Source: Bacillus kwashiorkori
GTDB taxonomy: Bacteria > Bacillota > Bacilli > Bacillales > Caldibacillaceae
Assembly: GCF_001375515.1 (NCBI RefSeq)
Contig: NZ_CTDX01000016.1
Coordinates: 372,001 to 436,000, forward strand
Length of the DNA: 64,000 bases
Reading direction: 5' to 3'
This document shows positions 9,530 to 18,830 of the stretch, one piece after another. The first letter of the stretch is position 1; every line of letters begins with the position of its first letter. The translations under genes were made by a program, and so were the position numbers. The notes beneath the pieces are model-generated. The model was not told where the DNA came from. It worked only from the letters and a program-made list of their open reading frames with translations, and did not search any database.

Positions 9530-9987
9530 GCTTTTTAAGCAGAATTGCTTTTTGGCTAGTAACAAAATTCCACCTCTTACTTAACCGAGCTTTATGAAAG
9601 GGATTTTTTCATTTGATCGTATTGTCATTTATTTTAATAAAGTTTTTCTTATTTTGCAAATGCCATTGTACCTAATTTATCATTTTCCTTTTTAACTATT
9701 GGCACTATTGAACTTTGTTGTTAATTTTCGTCTAAGCGCTTCGCCATCTTTGCAGGTGTCCGGTGACACACCCTTACTCCTATTCCCTGGGACAAGGAAA
9801 GCTTCGGTAATGATTCATCACACGAAGGAAAATGCTATGCATTTTTTGAGGAGTCTCTTTCCTACAGCGAGAATCAAAAAGCTATAAATCTCCATATTGG
9901 TCCTTAACTGAGCTTAACTATAAAAAACTATATTATTTCAAAATTTTTTAAAAAGCATTATAATGGAGTGGAAACGCATTCAAACTT
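9530..9987. other. Non-coding gap between sigA and acd
   Basis: No gene is supported. A 62-codon ORF (9699-9887) lacks a ribosome binding site and family resemblance. The notable element is GTGTC-CGGT-GACAC near 9758-9771, a short inverted repeat similar in style to remnants of Bacillus REP-like repeats. The last part (9920-9987) is AT-rich and probably holds the acd promoter, but no convincing -35/-10 pair was found. Confidence 0.45.
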
Positions 9988-9999
9988 GGGGGGATGGTA

Positions 10000-11139
10000 A
10001 TGTATTTTGATTTAACTTCTGAACAAAAAATGCTAAAGAAAGTCATACGCGAGTTTGCAGAAGAAGAGGTGGCAAAAGATGCGTTAGAACGGGACCGGAC
10101 AAAAACATTTCCGAAAGAAGTGTTTAAAAAATTAGGTGATTTAGGGATAATGGGCTTACCTTTTCCAGAAGAGTATGGTGGGGCTGGAGCAGATACGATT
10201 AGTTTTGCAATTGTTGTTGAGGAACTAAGCCGTGCATGTGGATCTACAGGTATTACGTATTCGGCACATATTTCTCTTGGGGGAGCCCCTATTCATTTAT
10301 TTGGCACAAAAGAGCAGAAAGAAAAATACTTAGTACCTATCTGCACAGGTGAATCATTAGGGGCTTTCGGGCTTACAGAGCCTAATGCAGGATCGGATGC
10401 AGGGGGGACTAGTACAATAGCAACAGAAGATGGGGACGACTTTGTCATTAATGGGAATAAATGTTTTATTACAAATGCCAGCTATGCTAAGTTTTTAGCA
10501 TTAACAGCGGTTACTAATCGAAACGGAAATCAAAAGGAGATTAGTGCCATAATCGTTCCAACCGAATTGGACGGTTTTCAAATAATTGATAATTATGAAA
10601 AAATGGGCTTACACTCTTCCAATACGACAGAACTTCTATTAGAAAATGTACGGGTTCCACAAGAGAATTTATTAGGAAAACGCGGAGAAGGGTTCAAACA
10701 ATTTTTGCAAACGTTAGATGGGGGGAGAATTGGTATTGGAGCAATGGCAGTTGGAATTGCCCAGGCCGCGTATGAAAAATCTTTAACTTACGCGAAGGAA
10801 CGTCATCAATTTGGCATGCCGTTATCCAAATTTCAAGCGATTCAATTTAAATTAGCCGATATGGCAATGAAAATTGAATTAGCTAGAAATATGGTTTATA
10901 AAGCAGCTTGGTTAAAAGACCAAGGTAGGAAATTTACGAAAGAGGCATCGATGTGCAAACTTTATGCATCGGAAATTTGTATGGAAATCACCTCGCAAGC
11001 AGTCCAAATTCACGGTGGAAATGGCTATATGAAAGATTATCATGTTGAGCGATATATGCGTGATGCAAAATTATTAGAGATTGGGGAAGGTACATCAGAA
11101 GTTCAAAGAATGGTTATTGCCAGAGAAATAGGCTGTTAA
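10000..11139 (+). CDS. Acyl-CoA dehydrogenase
   Basis: FAD-dependent dehydrogenase that introduces the alpha-beta double bond into acyl-CoA (fatty-acid or branched-chain catabolism) and passes electrons to ETF. The family signature [16 protein letters not shown] is present. The C-terminal [21 protein letters not shown] carries the catalytic Glu (about residue 363) at the medium/short-chain enzyme position, in the EGTSE motif. [16 protein letters not shown] is the FAD-domain signature. ATG at 10000 is preferred over ATG at 9994 because it lies 5 bases after the GGGGGGA site (9988-9994), which would overlap the earlier ATG. The 379-residue length is normal. The exact acyl substrate cannot be decided from sequence. 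Confidence 0.93.
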   Translation: MYFDLTSEQKMLKKVIREFAEEEVAKDALERDRTKTFPKEVFKKLGDLGIMGLPFPEEYGGAGADTISFAIVVEELSRACGSTGITYSAHISLGGAPIHLFGTKEQKEKYLVPICTGESLGAFGLTEPNAGSDAGGTSTIATEDGDDFVINGNKCFITNASYAKFLALTAVTNRNGNQKEISAIIVPTELDGFQIIDNYEKMGLHSSNTTELLLENVRVPQENLLGKRGEGFKQFLQTLDGGRIGIGAMAVGIAQAAYEKSLTYAKERHQFGMPLSKFQAIQFKLADMAMKIELARNMVYKAAWLKDQGRKFTKEASMCKLYASEICMEITSQAVQIHGGNGYMKDYHVERYMRDAKLLEIGEGTSEVQRMVIAREIGC

Positions 11140-11189
11140 CTTTTATTCGAAATCAATCCAATTTGAAGCTAATTTGTGTCAAGTTTTTG

Positions 11190-11215
11190 AAAAACACTAT
11201 ACCGATAGTGTTTTT
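11190..11215 (+). terminator. Terminator of the acyl-CoA dehydrogenase gene
   Basis: Perfect 11-bp stem AAAAACACTAT/ATAGTGTTTTT with an ACCG loop. The distal arm ends in a T run. Confidence 0.88.
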
Positions 11216-11301
11216 CGCTTCCCCTTTTTCATTTTTTAAAGTAAAATAAGAATTGTTTGTATATACTCGTACTAATACATACAAAGGGGAGAAATTTATT
11301 C

Positions 11302-11661
11302 ATGAAGAAAAATGCAATTATGCCATACATTTTAATAATGGTTTTTGGTATTGGACTTGTTGTTGCACTTTCTTTAGTTGATGTTGGCAACAGTAAGCAA
11401 CAAGCTAACGGGAAAGATGAACAAGGGGAAACAGTTCAACTAACTCCAGAAGAAATTTATCAGCAAAAAAGCTGTATTTCTTGTCATGGGGAAAATTATG
11501 ATGGCTCAAATTCTGTACCAGGGTTAAAAGGTGTTGGAGATAAACTTTCTGATGAGGAAATAAAAGAAGTGTTAGTGAATGGTAAGGGAATTATGCCAGG
11601 TGGACTTGTACCGGAAAATAGTTTAGACGAAATGGTCGAATGGCTTAAATCTTTAAATTAA
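11302..11661 (+). CDS. cccA: Cytochrome c550 (membrane-anchored c-type cytochrome)
   Basis: Small electron carrier on the outer face of the membrane. A single N-terminal hydrophobic segment (residues 6-24) anchors it without a cleavage motif. A linker leads to the heme domain, with the heme-attachment motif CISCH (C58, C61, H62) and the likely axial Met in GIMPGG (M98). ATG at 11302 follows AAGGGGAGA (11284-11292). The 119-residue length equals the B. subtilis CccA type, and its position near sigA also matches. It is monocistronic, with terminators on both sides. Confidence 0.93.
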   Translation: MKKNAIMPYILIMVFGIGLVVALSLVDVGNSKQQANGKDEQGETVQLTPEEIYQQKSCISCHGENYDGSNSVPGLKGVGDKLSDEEIKEVLVNGKGIMPGGLVPENSLDEMVEWLKSLN

Positions 11662-11676
11662 TAAATAATGAGGAAG

Positions 11677-11728
11677 GAGGCTGACTCGAAAGGGCGATAA
11701 ATTGACCATTTGAGTTAGCTTCTTTTTT
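11677..11728 (+). terminator. Terminator of cccA
   Basis: GAGGCTGACTC (11677-11687) pairs with GAGTTAGCTTC (11712-11722) over 11 positions with two G-U pairs. Six T residues follow. Confidence 0.85.
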
Positions 11729-12007
11729 ATAGGTGTTATAATCCTCCATATTTACAAAATACGCCCCCTACCCAGTACGGAAACACCTCTAATTATGCAA
11801 AACCACCATAATGGAAAGATAAGAAATAGACCTTCATTATAAGGAATTTTTTTAAGGATGCTTGAAGATAGAAGTTGGGAACATCCTCCCTTTAGTCCAG
11901 ATATGACAATAGCCACTTGCTGAATTTGTTTGAATTCCTCTTAAAAATTCGGTATGTTAATGATAATATTGTTTTATAATGGCAGATATAGAAAGTTTGG
12001 TGAATCG
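11729..12007. other. Gap between cccA and trmK
   Basis: No gene is supported. A TATAAT hexamer at 11975-11980 is a plausible -10 for trmK, but the -35 position is poor. Nothing else is recognisable. Confidence 0.4.
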
Positions 12008-12733
12008 ATGACAAACAATAAGCTATCTCAGCGTTTAACAACTGTATTAAAATACATACCGAAAGATTGTATCTTCGCTGATATTGGTTCCGATCATGCG
12101 TACTTACCGATACACGCAATAAAAACTCGTGCGGTAAAAGGAGTAATAGCTGGAGAAGTAGCGGATGGTCCATTTGAAGCTGCAAAACAAAATGTAAAGG
12201 AACATTTACTCCAACATGTTATTGAAGTTCGCAAAGGTGACGGATTAACAGTTGTGAAAGATAGTGAAGTGGATTGTATAACAATTGCCGGTATGGGTGG
12301 TCCGTTAATTGCTAGTATTTTAGAGGCAGGTAAAGAGAAATTGCTATCTGTAGAGCGGCTAATCTTACAGCCGAATGTAGCCGCACAAATAGTTAGAAAG
12401 TGGTTAATGAGTAATGGTTGGCAGTTAGTTGCCGAAGAAATTCTAGAAGAAGACGGACATATTTATGAAGTGTTAGTTGCTGATAAAGGTAACCCATATG
12501 TGCCTTATAATGATACAGAGAAAGAATTATTATTTGGTCCGTATTTGTTACAACAGAATAATTCTGTTTTTCGGAAAAAATGGCAGCGCGAATATACTAA
12601 TTGGCGTCAAATATTAAAACAAATTAGCAAAGGTACCGAAACAAGTGAAATAAAGCGGAAAAGAGCAGAATTAACCGAATATATTAATTGGTATTTGGAG
12701 GTATTCGCAAATGAAAATTCCGAACGGTCATGA
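12008..12733 (+). CDS. trmK: tRNA (adenine22-N1)-methyltransferase TrmK
   Basis: SAM-dependent enzyme that methylates A22 in the D-loop of tRNAs (formerly YqfN). The SAM-binding motif ADIGSDHAYLP is at residues 24-34. GDGLTVV and TIAGMGG follow as the later Rossmann motifs, then LILQPN and EDGHIYEVLVA. ATG at 12008 starts the conserved region, and the upstream in-frame ATG at 11954 only adds unrelated residues. At 241 residues it is of family length. It overlaps yqfO by 23 bases, a coupling also found in B. subtilis. Confidence 0.94.
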   Translation: MTNNKLSQRLTTVLKYIPKDCIFADIGSDHAYLPIHAIKTRAVKGVIAGEVADGPFEAAKQNVKEHLLQHVIEVRKGDGLTVVKDSEVDCITIAGMGGPLIASILEAGKEKLLSVERLILQPNVAAQIVRKWLMSNGWQLVAEEILEEDGHIYEVLVADKGNPYVPYNDTEKELLFGPYLLQQNNSVFRKKWQREYTNWRQILKQISKGTETSEIKRKRAELTEYINWYLEVFANENSERS

Positions 12734-13829
12734 AATCATCCAACTGTTTGAAACATATGCCCCAAAGTTCTTAGCGATGGAAGGGGATAAAATTGGCCTT
12801 CAAGTCGGGCAATTAAATAAGCAAGTTAATAAAGTGTTAGTTACCCTTGATGTTCTAGAGGAAGTTGTCGATGAGGCAATAGAAAAGGGTGCACAATTAA
12901 TAATAGCGCATCATCCGTTAATTTTTCGCCCACTAACTTCCATACAAACGGAACAAACTTATGGCAGAGTTATCGAAAAGCTGATAAAGAACAATATCGC
13001 AGTGTATTGTGCTCATACGAACTTGGATGTTGCAAAAGGTGGGGTCAATGATTTATTAGCTCAATCATTACAGTTACAAAATACAGAAGTTTTAGTCCCT
13101 ACCTACGAGGATTCATTGAAAAAGCTCGTTGTTTTTGTCCCAAAAAATCATGCAGAAGAAATCCGTCAACTTTTAGGAAATTTAGGGGCTGGAGCAATTG
13201 GCGAATATAGTCATTGTTCCTTTTCTATCGATGGCACTGGACGTTTTTTACCAAATGAAGAGACGAACCCATATATTGGCCAAGCAGGTCAATTAGAGGC
13301 CGTGGAAGAAGTAAGAGTCGAAACGGTAATACCATCATCTTTGGAAAGAGAAATTGTTCGAGAAATGTTAAGAAAACACCCTTATGAAGAACCTGCTTAT
13401 GATATATATCCACTAAATATACGTGGTGAACAACTTGGTCTTGGGAGAATAGGTTATTTACGTGAAGAAATGAGTCTCGCACAGTTTGCTGAATTTGCGA
13501 AAGAGGTTTTTCAAGTAAAAAGCCTCCGAGTTGTTGGGAATTTACAAGATAAGGTAAAAAAGGTTGCTGTATTAGGTGGAGATGGCAATAAATATTTTCA
13601 CAATGCAATCCGTAAAGGTGCTGATGTTTATGTTACAGGAGATTTTTATTATCATACTGCCCATGATGCGATGATGGCAGGTTTAAACGTTGTAGACCCA
13701 GGGCACCATATTGAACAAGTTATGAAGCAAGGGGTAGTCAATAAAATGACGGAACTGTGTCAACAAGCTCGCTATAATGTAGACATAATCCCATCCACTA
13801 AAAATACCGATCCATTCCAATTTATTTAA
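12711..13829 (+). CDS. yqfO: Nif3-like dinuclear metal centre protein YqfO
   Basis: NIF3/DUF34 family protein. The N- and C-terminal thirds form a metal-binding core with H67/H68 (IIAHHPLIF), H102 and D106 (AHTNLDVA) and the C-terminal DPGHHIEQ. The middle (about residues 130-240) is the inserted PII/CutA-like domain typical of the longer Bacillus form, ending RKHPYEEPAYDIYPL. The 372-residue length is normal. ATG at 12711 follows GGAGGT (12696-12701), inside trmK. Its biochemical role is unsettled; a GTP cyclohydrolase-like function has been proposed for the family. Confidence 0.94.
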   Translation: MKIPNGHEIIQLFETYAPKFLAMEGDKIGLQVGQLNKQVNKVLVTLDVLEEVVDEAIEKGAQLIIAHHPLIFRPLTSIQTEQTYGRVIEKLIKNNIAVYCAHTNLDVAKGGVNDLLAQSLQLQNTEVLVPTYEDSLKKLVVFVPKNHAEEIRQLLGNLGAGAIGEYSHCSFSIDGTGRFLPNEETNPYIGQAGQLEAVEEVRVETVIPSSLEREIVREMLRKHPYEEPAYDIYPLNIRGEQLGLGRIGYLREEMSLAQFAEFAKEVFQVKSLRVVGNLQDKVKKVAVLGGDGNKYFHNAIRKGADVYVTGDFYYHTAHDAMMAGLNVVDPGHHIEQVMKQGVVNKMTELCQQARYNVDIIPSTKNTDPFQFI

Positions 13830-13912
13830 TTTTTACATATTACATCCATGCTAGGAGACAATTCTATAGTGCAACATGTAATGGAGGTATTATAAAAAAT
13901 ATTATAAACAAA

Positions 13913-13944
13913 AAGGAACACGGCTTAATAAGTGCCTGTTCCTT
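13913..13944. terminator. Bidirectional terminator between yqfO and ispH
   Basis: AAGGAAC/GTTCCTT plus GGC/GCC form a hairpin. A T-rich tract follows on the plus strand (CTTTAT), and a T5 run follows on the minus strand, so it can serve both convergent genes. Confidence 0.8.
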
Positions 13945-13978
13945 CTTTATCTTAATGGCTATATAAGAATCACTATAT

Positions 13979-14926
13979 TTAGCTAGTTTTTCTTTTTACT
14001 TTTGGTAAAATTTTCGATAGTGGAATTTTCTTTTCCCTAGTCCACGTTGATTCATCTTTTGGATCAAATTGTTCAAGAAAATTAATCACTTCTTTAGTAA
14101 TTAATGTTGGCGTTGAAGCACCTGCTGTTACGGCAACTTTTTTTGCATCTTTAATCCAATCAATTTCAATCTCACTTACATCACTAACTCGATATGCCCT
14201 CGTACCAGCAATTTCCTCCGATACTTGTGCAAGGCGGTTAGAATTATTGCTTTTTGGGTCGCCTACTACGATTACGACATCGGCTTCTTTCGCTTGTTCT
14301 GCGACAGCTTCTTGTCTGATTTGGGTAGCAAGACAAATTTCATTATGTTTTTCTGCTGAAGGATATTTTTCTAACACTGCTTCCATAATATGATGAACAT
14401 CCCATTGGCTCATTGTCGTTTGGTTAGTTACAATGATTTTCTCGCTAATAACCTTTAATGCTGCGACATCAGCCATTGTTTCCACGAGGTGCACTTTCTC
14501 TGGAGCAACACCTACCGCTCCTTCAGGCTCTGGATGTCCTTTTTTCCCAATATACACTACTTCATAACCTTCACTTGTTTTTTCTTTAATTAAATCATGG
14601 GTACGGGTTACATCTGGACAAGTCGCATCAATCGTGACTAATCCTTTTTCCTTTGCAATATCACGAACTTCCGGGGAAACTCCGTGAGCAGTAAAAATAA
14701 CGGTTCCTTTATTTACTTTTTCTAATATTTCTTTTCTATTCTTCCCATCTAACGTAATAATACCTTCTTCTTGAAACGCTTCTGTAACATGTTTATTATG
14801 AACAATCATACCGAGGATATAAATCGGTCTTGGTAATGTTTTATCTAAGGATGCATTACGAGCAATTACCATTGCATCGACAACACCGTAACAGTAACCA
14901 CGGGGAGAGATTTTGATAACTTCCAT
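13979..14926 (-). CDS. ispH: 4-hydroxy-3-methylbut-2-enyl diphosphate reductase IspH (LytB)
   Basis: Last enzyme of the MEP pathway. It reduces HMBPP to IPP and DMAPP with a [4Fe-4S] cluster. The three cluster cysteines are visible: C12 ([10 protein letters not shown]), the Cys of TIDATCPDV and the Cys of [11 protein letters not shown]. The THGVSPEV-type His motif (FTAHGVSP) and [11 protein letters not shown] are also present. At 315 residues it is the expected length. The start is preceded by an AGGAGG-type site. It is transcribed against yqfO. The partner enzyme IspG is encoded about 7 kb away in this window. Confidence 0.96.
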   Translation of the reverse strand: MEVIKISPRGYCYGVVDAMVIARNASLDKTLPRPIYILGMIVHNKHVTEAFQEEGIITLDGKNRKEILEKVNKGTVIFTAHGVSPEVRDIAKEKGLVTIDATCPDVTRTHDLIKEKTSEGYEVVYIGKKGHPEPEGAVGVAPEKVHLVETMADVAALKVISEKIIVTNQTTMSQWDVHHIMEAVLEKYPSAEKHNEICLATQIRQEAVAEQAKEADVVIVVGDPKSNNSNRLAQVSEEIAGTRAYRVSDVSEIEIDWIKDAKKVAVTAGASTPTLITKEVINFLEQFDPKDESTWTREKKIPLSKILPKVKRKTS

Positions 14927-15082
14927 GCAAGCTCCTCCTATATAAACTTATAAACTATGACTATATTATATAGGAGTTTATTCTTTAATACAAAGAGTTC
15001 TTGCTTTTAAAGAAAACAAATGAAAACACTAAGATAAACTAACTTATTAAAAAGTTGACCCAATGTTAGTTAACGCTCGTAC

Positions 15083-15739
15083 TTAAATATATAGCTTTGG
15101 GACAGAAGGTTTTGTTTCCAATTGTTTTTGTTTCTTACCCTCTTTATTTTGCTTTTTTATTGGTGGGTTTTTCGGATGTTCGTCGAGTTTATCATTTTGA
15201 AAATTTTGCTGATTTACATTTGTCTCAGCTTGTATATCAAATTCATTTTCAGCGGGAACTTTGTCATCGTTATTTTCTAGATTATTTTCTAAATCTAATT
15301 CGGTCGTTTCTGTTTCCGAATCAGTATTATCTGCCGACAAACCACGGTACAATTTCCAAAGTGCAGGTAAGTTTTTAATTATCGGTCCATATTGCTGTAC
15401 CATTGGACCGACTTGCTGAACTGTTCGTAAAACTTGTTGTGTTTGACCTAAAAATTTGGAGATGTTTTCAAAGCTAAGTAAATTTGATGTCGTTTGTTGA
15501 TTTGCTAAATTTGCCATGCTTTGCCTACCAAATTGAAACGGGTTTACCGGTGTAGAGGGAATTGGATTATTACTTTTTCCAAAAATCTTCGCCAGTAATC
15601 CTCCGCGAGGCTGCAGTTGCCTTGGAGTCGTTTGTCTAGAGAAGTTTGTAAATAAATTATTATGACTAGGCGGCATCGGTGGATGATGGAAACCTTGACT
15701 TTGGATGAAAAACGGTCGTTGATTGGATCGTGGAACCAT
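15083..15739 (-). CDS. yqfQ: VrrA/YqfQ family protein
   Basis: A 218-residue low-complexity protein. The N-terminus is rich in Pro, Gln, Asn, His and Arg. A middle segment with TQQVLRTVQQVGPMVQQYG and IIKNLPALWKLYRGL is the family core. The C-terminus is charged, acidic then lysine-rich. An AAAGGAGGG site precedes the ATG. Position between ispH and cshB matches yqfQ of B. subtilis. Such proteins are often linked with spores in Bacillus, but I see no sequence proof of function. No transmembrane segment is evident. Confidence 0.85.
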   Translation of the reverse strand: MVPRSNQRPFFIQSQGFHHPPMPPSHNNLFTNFSRQTTPRQLQPRGGLLAKIFGKSNNPIPSTPVNPFQFGRQSMANLANQQTTSNLLSFENISKFLGQTQQVLRTVQQVGPMVQQYGPIIKNLPALWKLYRGLSADNTDSETETTELDLENNLENNDDKVPAENEFDIQAETNVNQQNFQNDKLDEHPKNPPIKKQNKEGKKQKQLETKPSVPKLYI

Positions 15740-16023
15740 TAGGCGGGCCCTCCTTTCTATGACACGATCTAAGTTTATCTTTTATACAATATGCAAACGT
15801 TTAGTTTTCGTTAGTGTTTCTCGCAATTACCCATTACCTATTATGCAAAGGGAAAAACAACTAGGTATCCATTTTTACTGTTACTTTGACTATTAATGAA
15901 TTTGTTTTTAAAAAACCTATGATGATATTCTTTAAAGCAATGTGGAGATATTATCCAATTTTATGTATAATACTAAACAGACATCTTACGGAAAAAAAGA
16001 AAAGGAAATGAGGCGATTAGCTC

Positions 16024-17343
16024 ATGAATGAATCAAAATTTTCTAAATTTCAATTAAAACCATATATTATGGAAGCAGTAAAAGAATTAAATTATTATGA
16101 GCCAACAGAAATCCAAGAAAGAGTTATTCCGAAAGCATTAAAGGGTGAGAGTATCGTTGGTCAGTCTCAAACAGGTACCGGGAAAACACATGCATACTTA
16201 TTACCAATCCTTTCGGAAATACAGCAAGAAAGACAAGTAGTACAAGCTGTTATTACCGCACCAACTAGAGAATTGGCAAATCAGATTTACCATGAAATAT
16301 TAAAAATTACGAAGCATTGTGATCCAGATAAGCCAATTATAGCAAGATGTTATGTAGGTGGTACGGATAAAAAACGAGCAATGGACAAGTTAACTACTCA
16401 ACCTCACATAGTTGTTGGAACACCGGCAAGAATTTTTGATTTAGTAAAGGAAAATGCGTTACTTGTTCATACGAGTCGGACGATCGTTGTTGATGAGGCA
16501 GATTTAATGCTCGAAATGGGCTTTATTGATGATGTTGATAAGCTTGCTGCCAGAATGCCAGAAAACTTACAAATGCTCGTATTTTCAGCAACGATCCCTA
16601 ATAATTTGCGTCCATTTTTAAAAAAATATATGGAAAATCCAGTTTTTGTCCATGTTGATCCTAACGAAAAAACAGCAAAAAATATTTCTCACCAATTAGT
16701 TCCTTTACGCCATCGGAATAAAGGAAAACTTTTAGTGGAAATAATGACAGCTTTCAATCCTTATTTGGCAATTATTTTTACTAATACTAAAAAACAGGCG
16801 GAAGATTTAGCTGACTCCTTATTAGAAGAAGGGTTGAAAGTGGGGCGCCTGCATGGTGATTTAAGCCCTAGAGAACGGAAGAAAATGATGACTGCAATCC
16901 GCAACTTAGATTATCAATATATTGTTGCTACCGATTTAGCCTCTCGTGGTATTGATATTGAAGGAGTTAGTCATGTGATTCATTATGAATTACCGAGTGA
17001 TTTGAATTTTTATATTCACCGGGCTGGTCGGACAGGTAGAGCGAACTATACAGGTATTTCCACTGTTATTTATGAAGAACAAGATATACCGCTAATTGAG
17101 AAACTTGAAAAAATGGGAATCACTTTCGCAAACAAAGATATTAGCAACGGAGAATGGCGTGATATAGATGATAGGAATCGCCGTGCCACCCGTTTTGATA
17201 CGAAAAAAAATCAGTCAGTCAATAAACAATTAATGAACAAAGTGAAAAAACCGAAAAAAGTGAAACCAGGATATAAGAAAAAAATGCAAAATGAATTAGA
17301 AAGTCTAAAAAAGCGACAAAGAAGAAGTAGTAGGTTAAAATAA
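16024..17343 (+). CDS. cshB: DEAD-box RNA helicase CshB
   Basis: ATP-dependent RNA helicase involved in cold-shock RNA remodelling and ribosome or mRNA turnover. The Q motif is at residues 25-35 (YEPTEIQERVIP). The Walker A is SQTGTGKT (48-55), motif II DEAD lies in VVDEADLML, motif III is SAT, and motif VI is HRAGRTGR. The tail after about residue 370 is very basic, as in CshB, and probably binds RNA. A TATAAT (15966-15971) lies upstream with a weak -35. The position between yqfQ and nfo supports CshB rather than CshA. Confidence 0.94.
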   Translation: MNESKFSKFQLKPYIMEAVKELNYYEPTEIQERVIPKALKGESIVGQSQTGTGKTHAYLLPILSEIQQERQVVQAVITAPTRELANQIYHEILKITKHCDPDKPIIARCYVGGTDKKRAMDKLTTQPHIVVGTPARIFDLVKENALLVHTSRTIVVDEADLMLEMGFIDDVDKLAARMPENLQMLVFSATIPNNLRPFLKKYMENPVFVHVDPNEKTAKNISHQLVPLRHRNKGKLLVEIMTAFNPYLAIIFTNTKKQAEDLADSLLEEGLKVGRLHGDLSPRERKKMMTAIRNLDYQYIVATDLASRGIDIEGVSHVIHYELPSDLNFYIHRAGRTGRANYTGISTVIYEEQDIPLIEKLEKMGITFANKDISNGEWRDIDDRNRRATRFDTKKNQSVNKQLMNKVKKPKKVKPGYKKKMQNELESLKKRQRRSSRLK

Positions 17344-17394
17344 ACATATTGGAAATTTTTTTACTAATTATAGTTTGATGAAGGAGAGGAGAAT

Positions 17395-18288
17395 ATGTTA
17401 AAAATTGGTTCTCATGTTTCAATGAGCGGGGCAAAAATGTTGCTTGCTGCCAGTGAAGAAGCAGTTTCTTACGGGGCAAACACATTTATGATATATACAG
17501 GGGCACCACAAAATACACGTAGGAAAAAAATCATCGATTTAAATATTGAAGCTGGCCAAGAGCATATGAAAGCGAATGGAATAGACGAAATAGTCGTCCA
17601 CGCACCATATATTATTAATATTGGTAACACAAACAACCCGGCAACATTCGAGTTAGGAGTCAACTTTTTACAAACCGAGATTGAACGTACCGATGCGATT
17701 GGTGCTAAGCAGATTGTTCTTCATCCAGGTGCACATGTTGGCGCTGGAGTAAATAACGGGATAAATAAAATTATCGAAGGATTAAATGAAGTAATTCAAA
17801 ATGAGCAAAATGTTCAAATCGCGTTAGAAACAATGGCGGGGAAAGGTTCAGAAGTTGGTTCATCATTTGAAGAAATTGCTAAAATCATCGATGGTGTAAC
17901 CCATAATGAACATTTATCTGTCTGTTTCGATACTTGCCATACACATGATGCTGGCTACAATATTGTGGAAGATTTCGATGGTGTGTTAAATGAATTTGAT
18001 AAAATTATCGGTATTGATCGCCTTAAAGTATTGCATATTAACGATAGTAAAAATCCTCGTGGGGCGCGAAAAGACCGCCATGAAAATATCGGCTTTGGTC
18101 AAATCGGTTTCCGCGCTATAAATTATATCGTTCATCATCCACAATTAGTGCATATACCAAAAATTTTAGAAACACCTTATGTCGGTACAGACAAAAACAA
18201 TAAAAAAGCACCATACCGCCTCGAAATCGAAATGCTTAGGAATCAAACATTCAACGAAAAGTTGTTACAAGTCATCGTTGAATCATAA
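17395..18288 (+). CDS. nfo: Endonuclease IV (AP endonuclease)
   Basis: Cuts DNA 5' to abasic sites in base-excision repair, using a trinuclear zinc centre in a TIM barrel. Metal-ligand motifs are all present: [42 protein letters not shown] and [11 protein letters not shown]. At 297 residues it is of family length. ATG at 17395 has AAGGAGAGGAG just upstream. It lies 51 bases after cshB with no terminator between them, so co-transcription is likely. Confidence 0.96.
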   Translation: MLKIGSHVSMSGAKMLLAASEEAVSYGANTFMIYTGAPQNTRRKKIIDLNIEAGQEHMKANGIDEIVVHAPYIINIGNTNNPATFELGVNFLQTEIERTDAIGAKQIVLHPGAHVGAGVNNGINKIIEGLNEVIQNEQNVQIALETMAGKGSEVGSSFEEIAKIIDGVTHNEHLSVCFDTCHTHDAGYNIVEDFDGVLNEFDKIIGIDRLKVLHINDSKNPRGARKDRHENIGFGQIGFRAINYIVHHPQLVHIPKILETPYVGTDKNNKKAPYRLEIEMLRNQTFNEKLLQVIVES

Positions 18289-18295
18289 ACTAAAA

Positions 18296-18340
18296 AAATA
18301 GCTGCGGCAATTGAATGAAAATGACGCCGCAGACTATTTT
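18296..18340. terminator. Terminator between nfo and yqfT
   Basis: AAAATAG and GCGGC pair with GCCGC and CTATTTT. On the minus strand the hairpin is followed by seven T residues, so it mainly serves yqfT. It can also stop transcription from nfo. Confidence 0.8.
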
Positions 18341-18341
18341 C

Positions 18342-18596
18342 TTATTGAGTTAATTGGATAAAAAGCTGGTTTACTTTTTTTGCCGTATTAGGTCCTGCGA
18401 TTTTTGCAATTTCTTTGATCACATTTGCTCGCTCTGTATCGTTAAAAATATTGACGTTTTTTCCTCGCAAATATGCTGCAATTTTATCAGCCTGTTCTTT
18501 TGTCACATGAATTTGAAACTGTTTCCCGTATTTTAACAATTCATCTCCAGTCACCGAGTTGATTTTCATATTAATAATGTTTTGGAAAAACTTCAT
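18342..18596 (-). CDS. yqfT: YqfT (DUF2624) family protein
   Basis: An 84-residue soluble, helix-rich protein. The sequence NIINMKINSVTGDELLKYGKQF and the later QADKIAAYLRGKNVNIF recall the DUF2624/YqfT family. A TGGAGGG site precedes the ATG. The gene sits alone between nfo and the zinc operon, as yqfT sits next to nfo (yqfS) in B. subtilis. I know of no assigned function. Confidence 0.85.
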   Translation of the reverse strand: MKFFQNIINMKINSVTGDELLKYGKQFQIHVTKEQADKIAAYLRGKNVNIFNDTERANVIKEIAKIAGPNTAKKVNQLFIQLTQ

Positions 18597-18711
18597 TCAT
18601 TACCCTCCAGTCGCTTCAATTTTCCCACTTAAATAATGTATGAAAGAAAAATATGAAAAGTACCTTTTTTATTCTCCTAATTTAATATAGAGGCAAAGAT
18701 GACAGGATTTC

Positions 18712-18770
18712 TTTACATAAATGAAAAAGTAGTGTATACTTCTTTTGTTAAATCGGAATGATTCTTAATA
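18712..18770 (+). promoter_or_regulatory. Promoter and putative Zur operator of znuCB-zur
   Basis: TTTACA (18712-18717), a 17-base spacer and TATACT (18735-18740) form a good promoter. Ten bases downstream, AAATCGGAAT-G-ATTCTTAATA (18750-18770) is an imperfect 7-1-7-type palindrome of the Fur/Zur class. Its position just past the start site suits zinc-dependent repression by the Zur protein encoded in the same operon. Confidence 0.65.
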
Positions 18771-18830
18771 ACATATTTTTGCAAGTATTAATTTCGAAGG
18801 GTACTTGCTGTTAAGGTAAAAGGTGAGTGT

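Noticed and set aside
9699-9887. 62-codon ORF between sigA and acd
   Set aside because: No ribosome binding site, no recognisable family, and it spans the REP-like palindrome.
11795-11842. 15-codon ORF between cccA and trmK
   Set aside because: No ribosome binding site and too short to judge.
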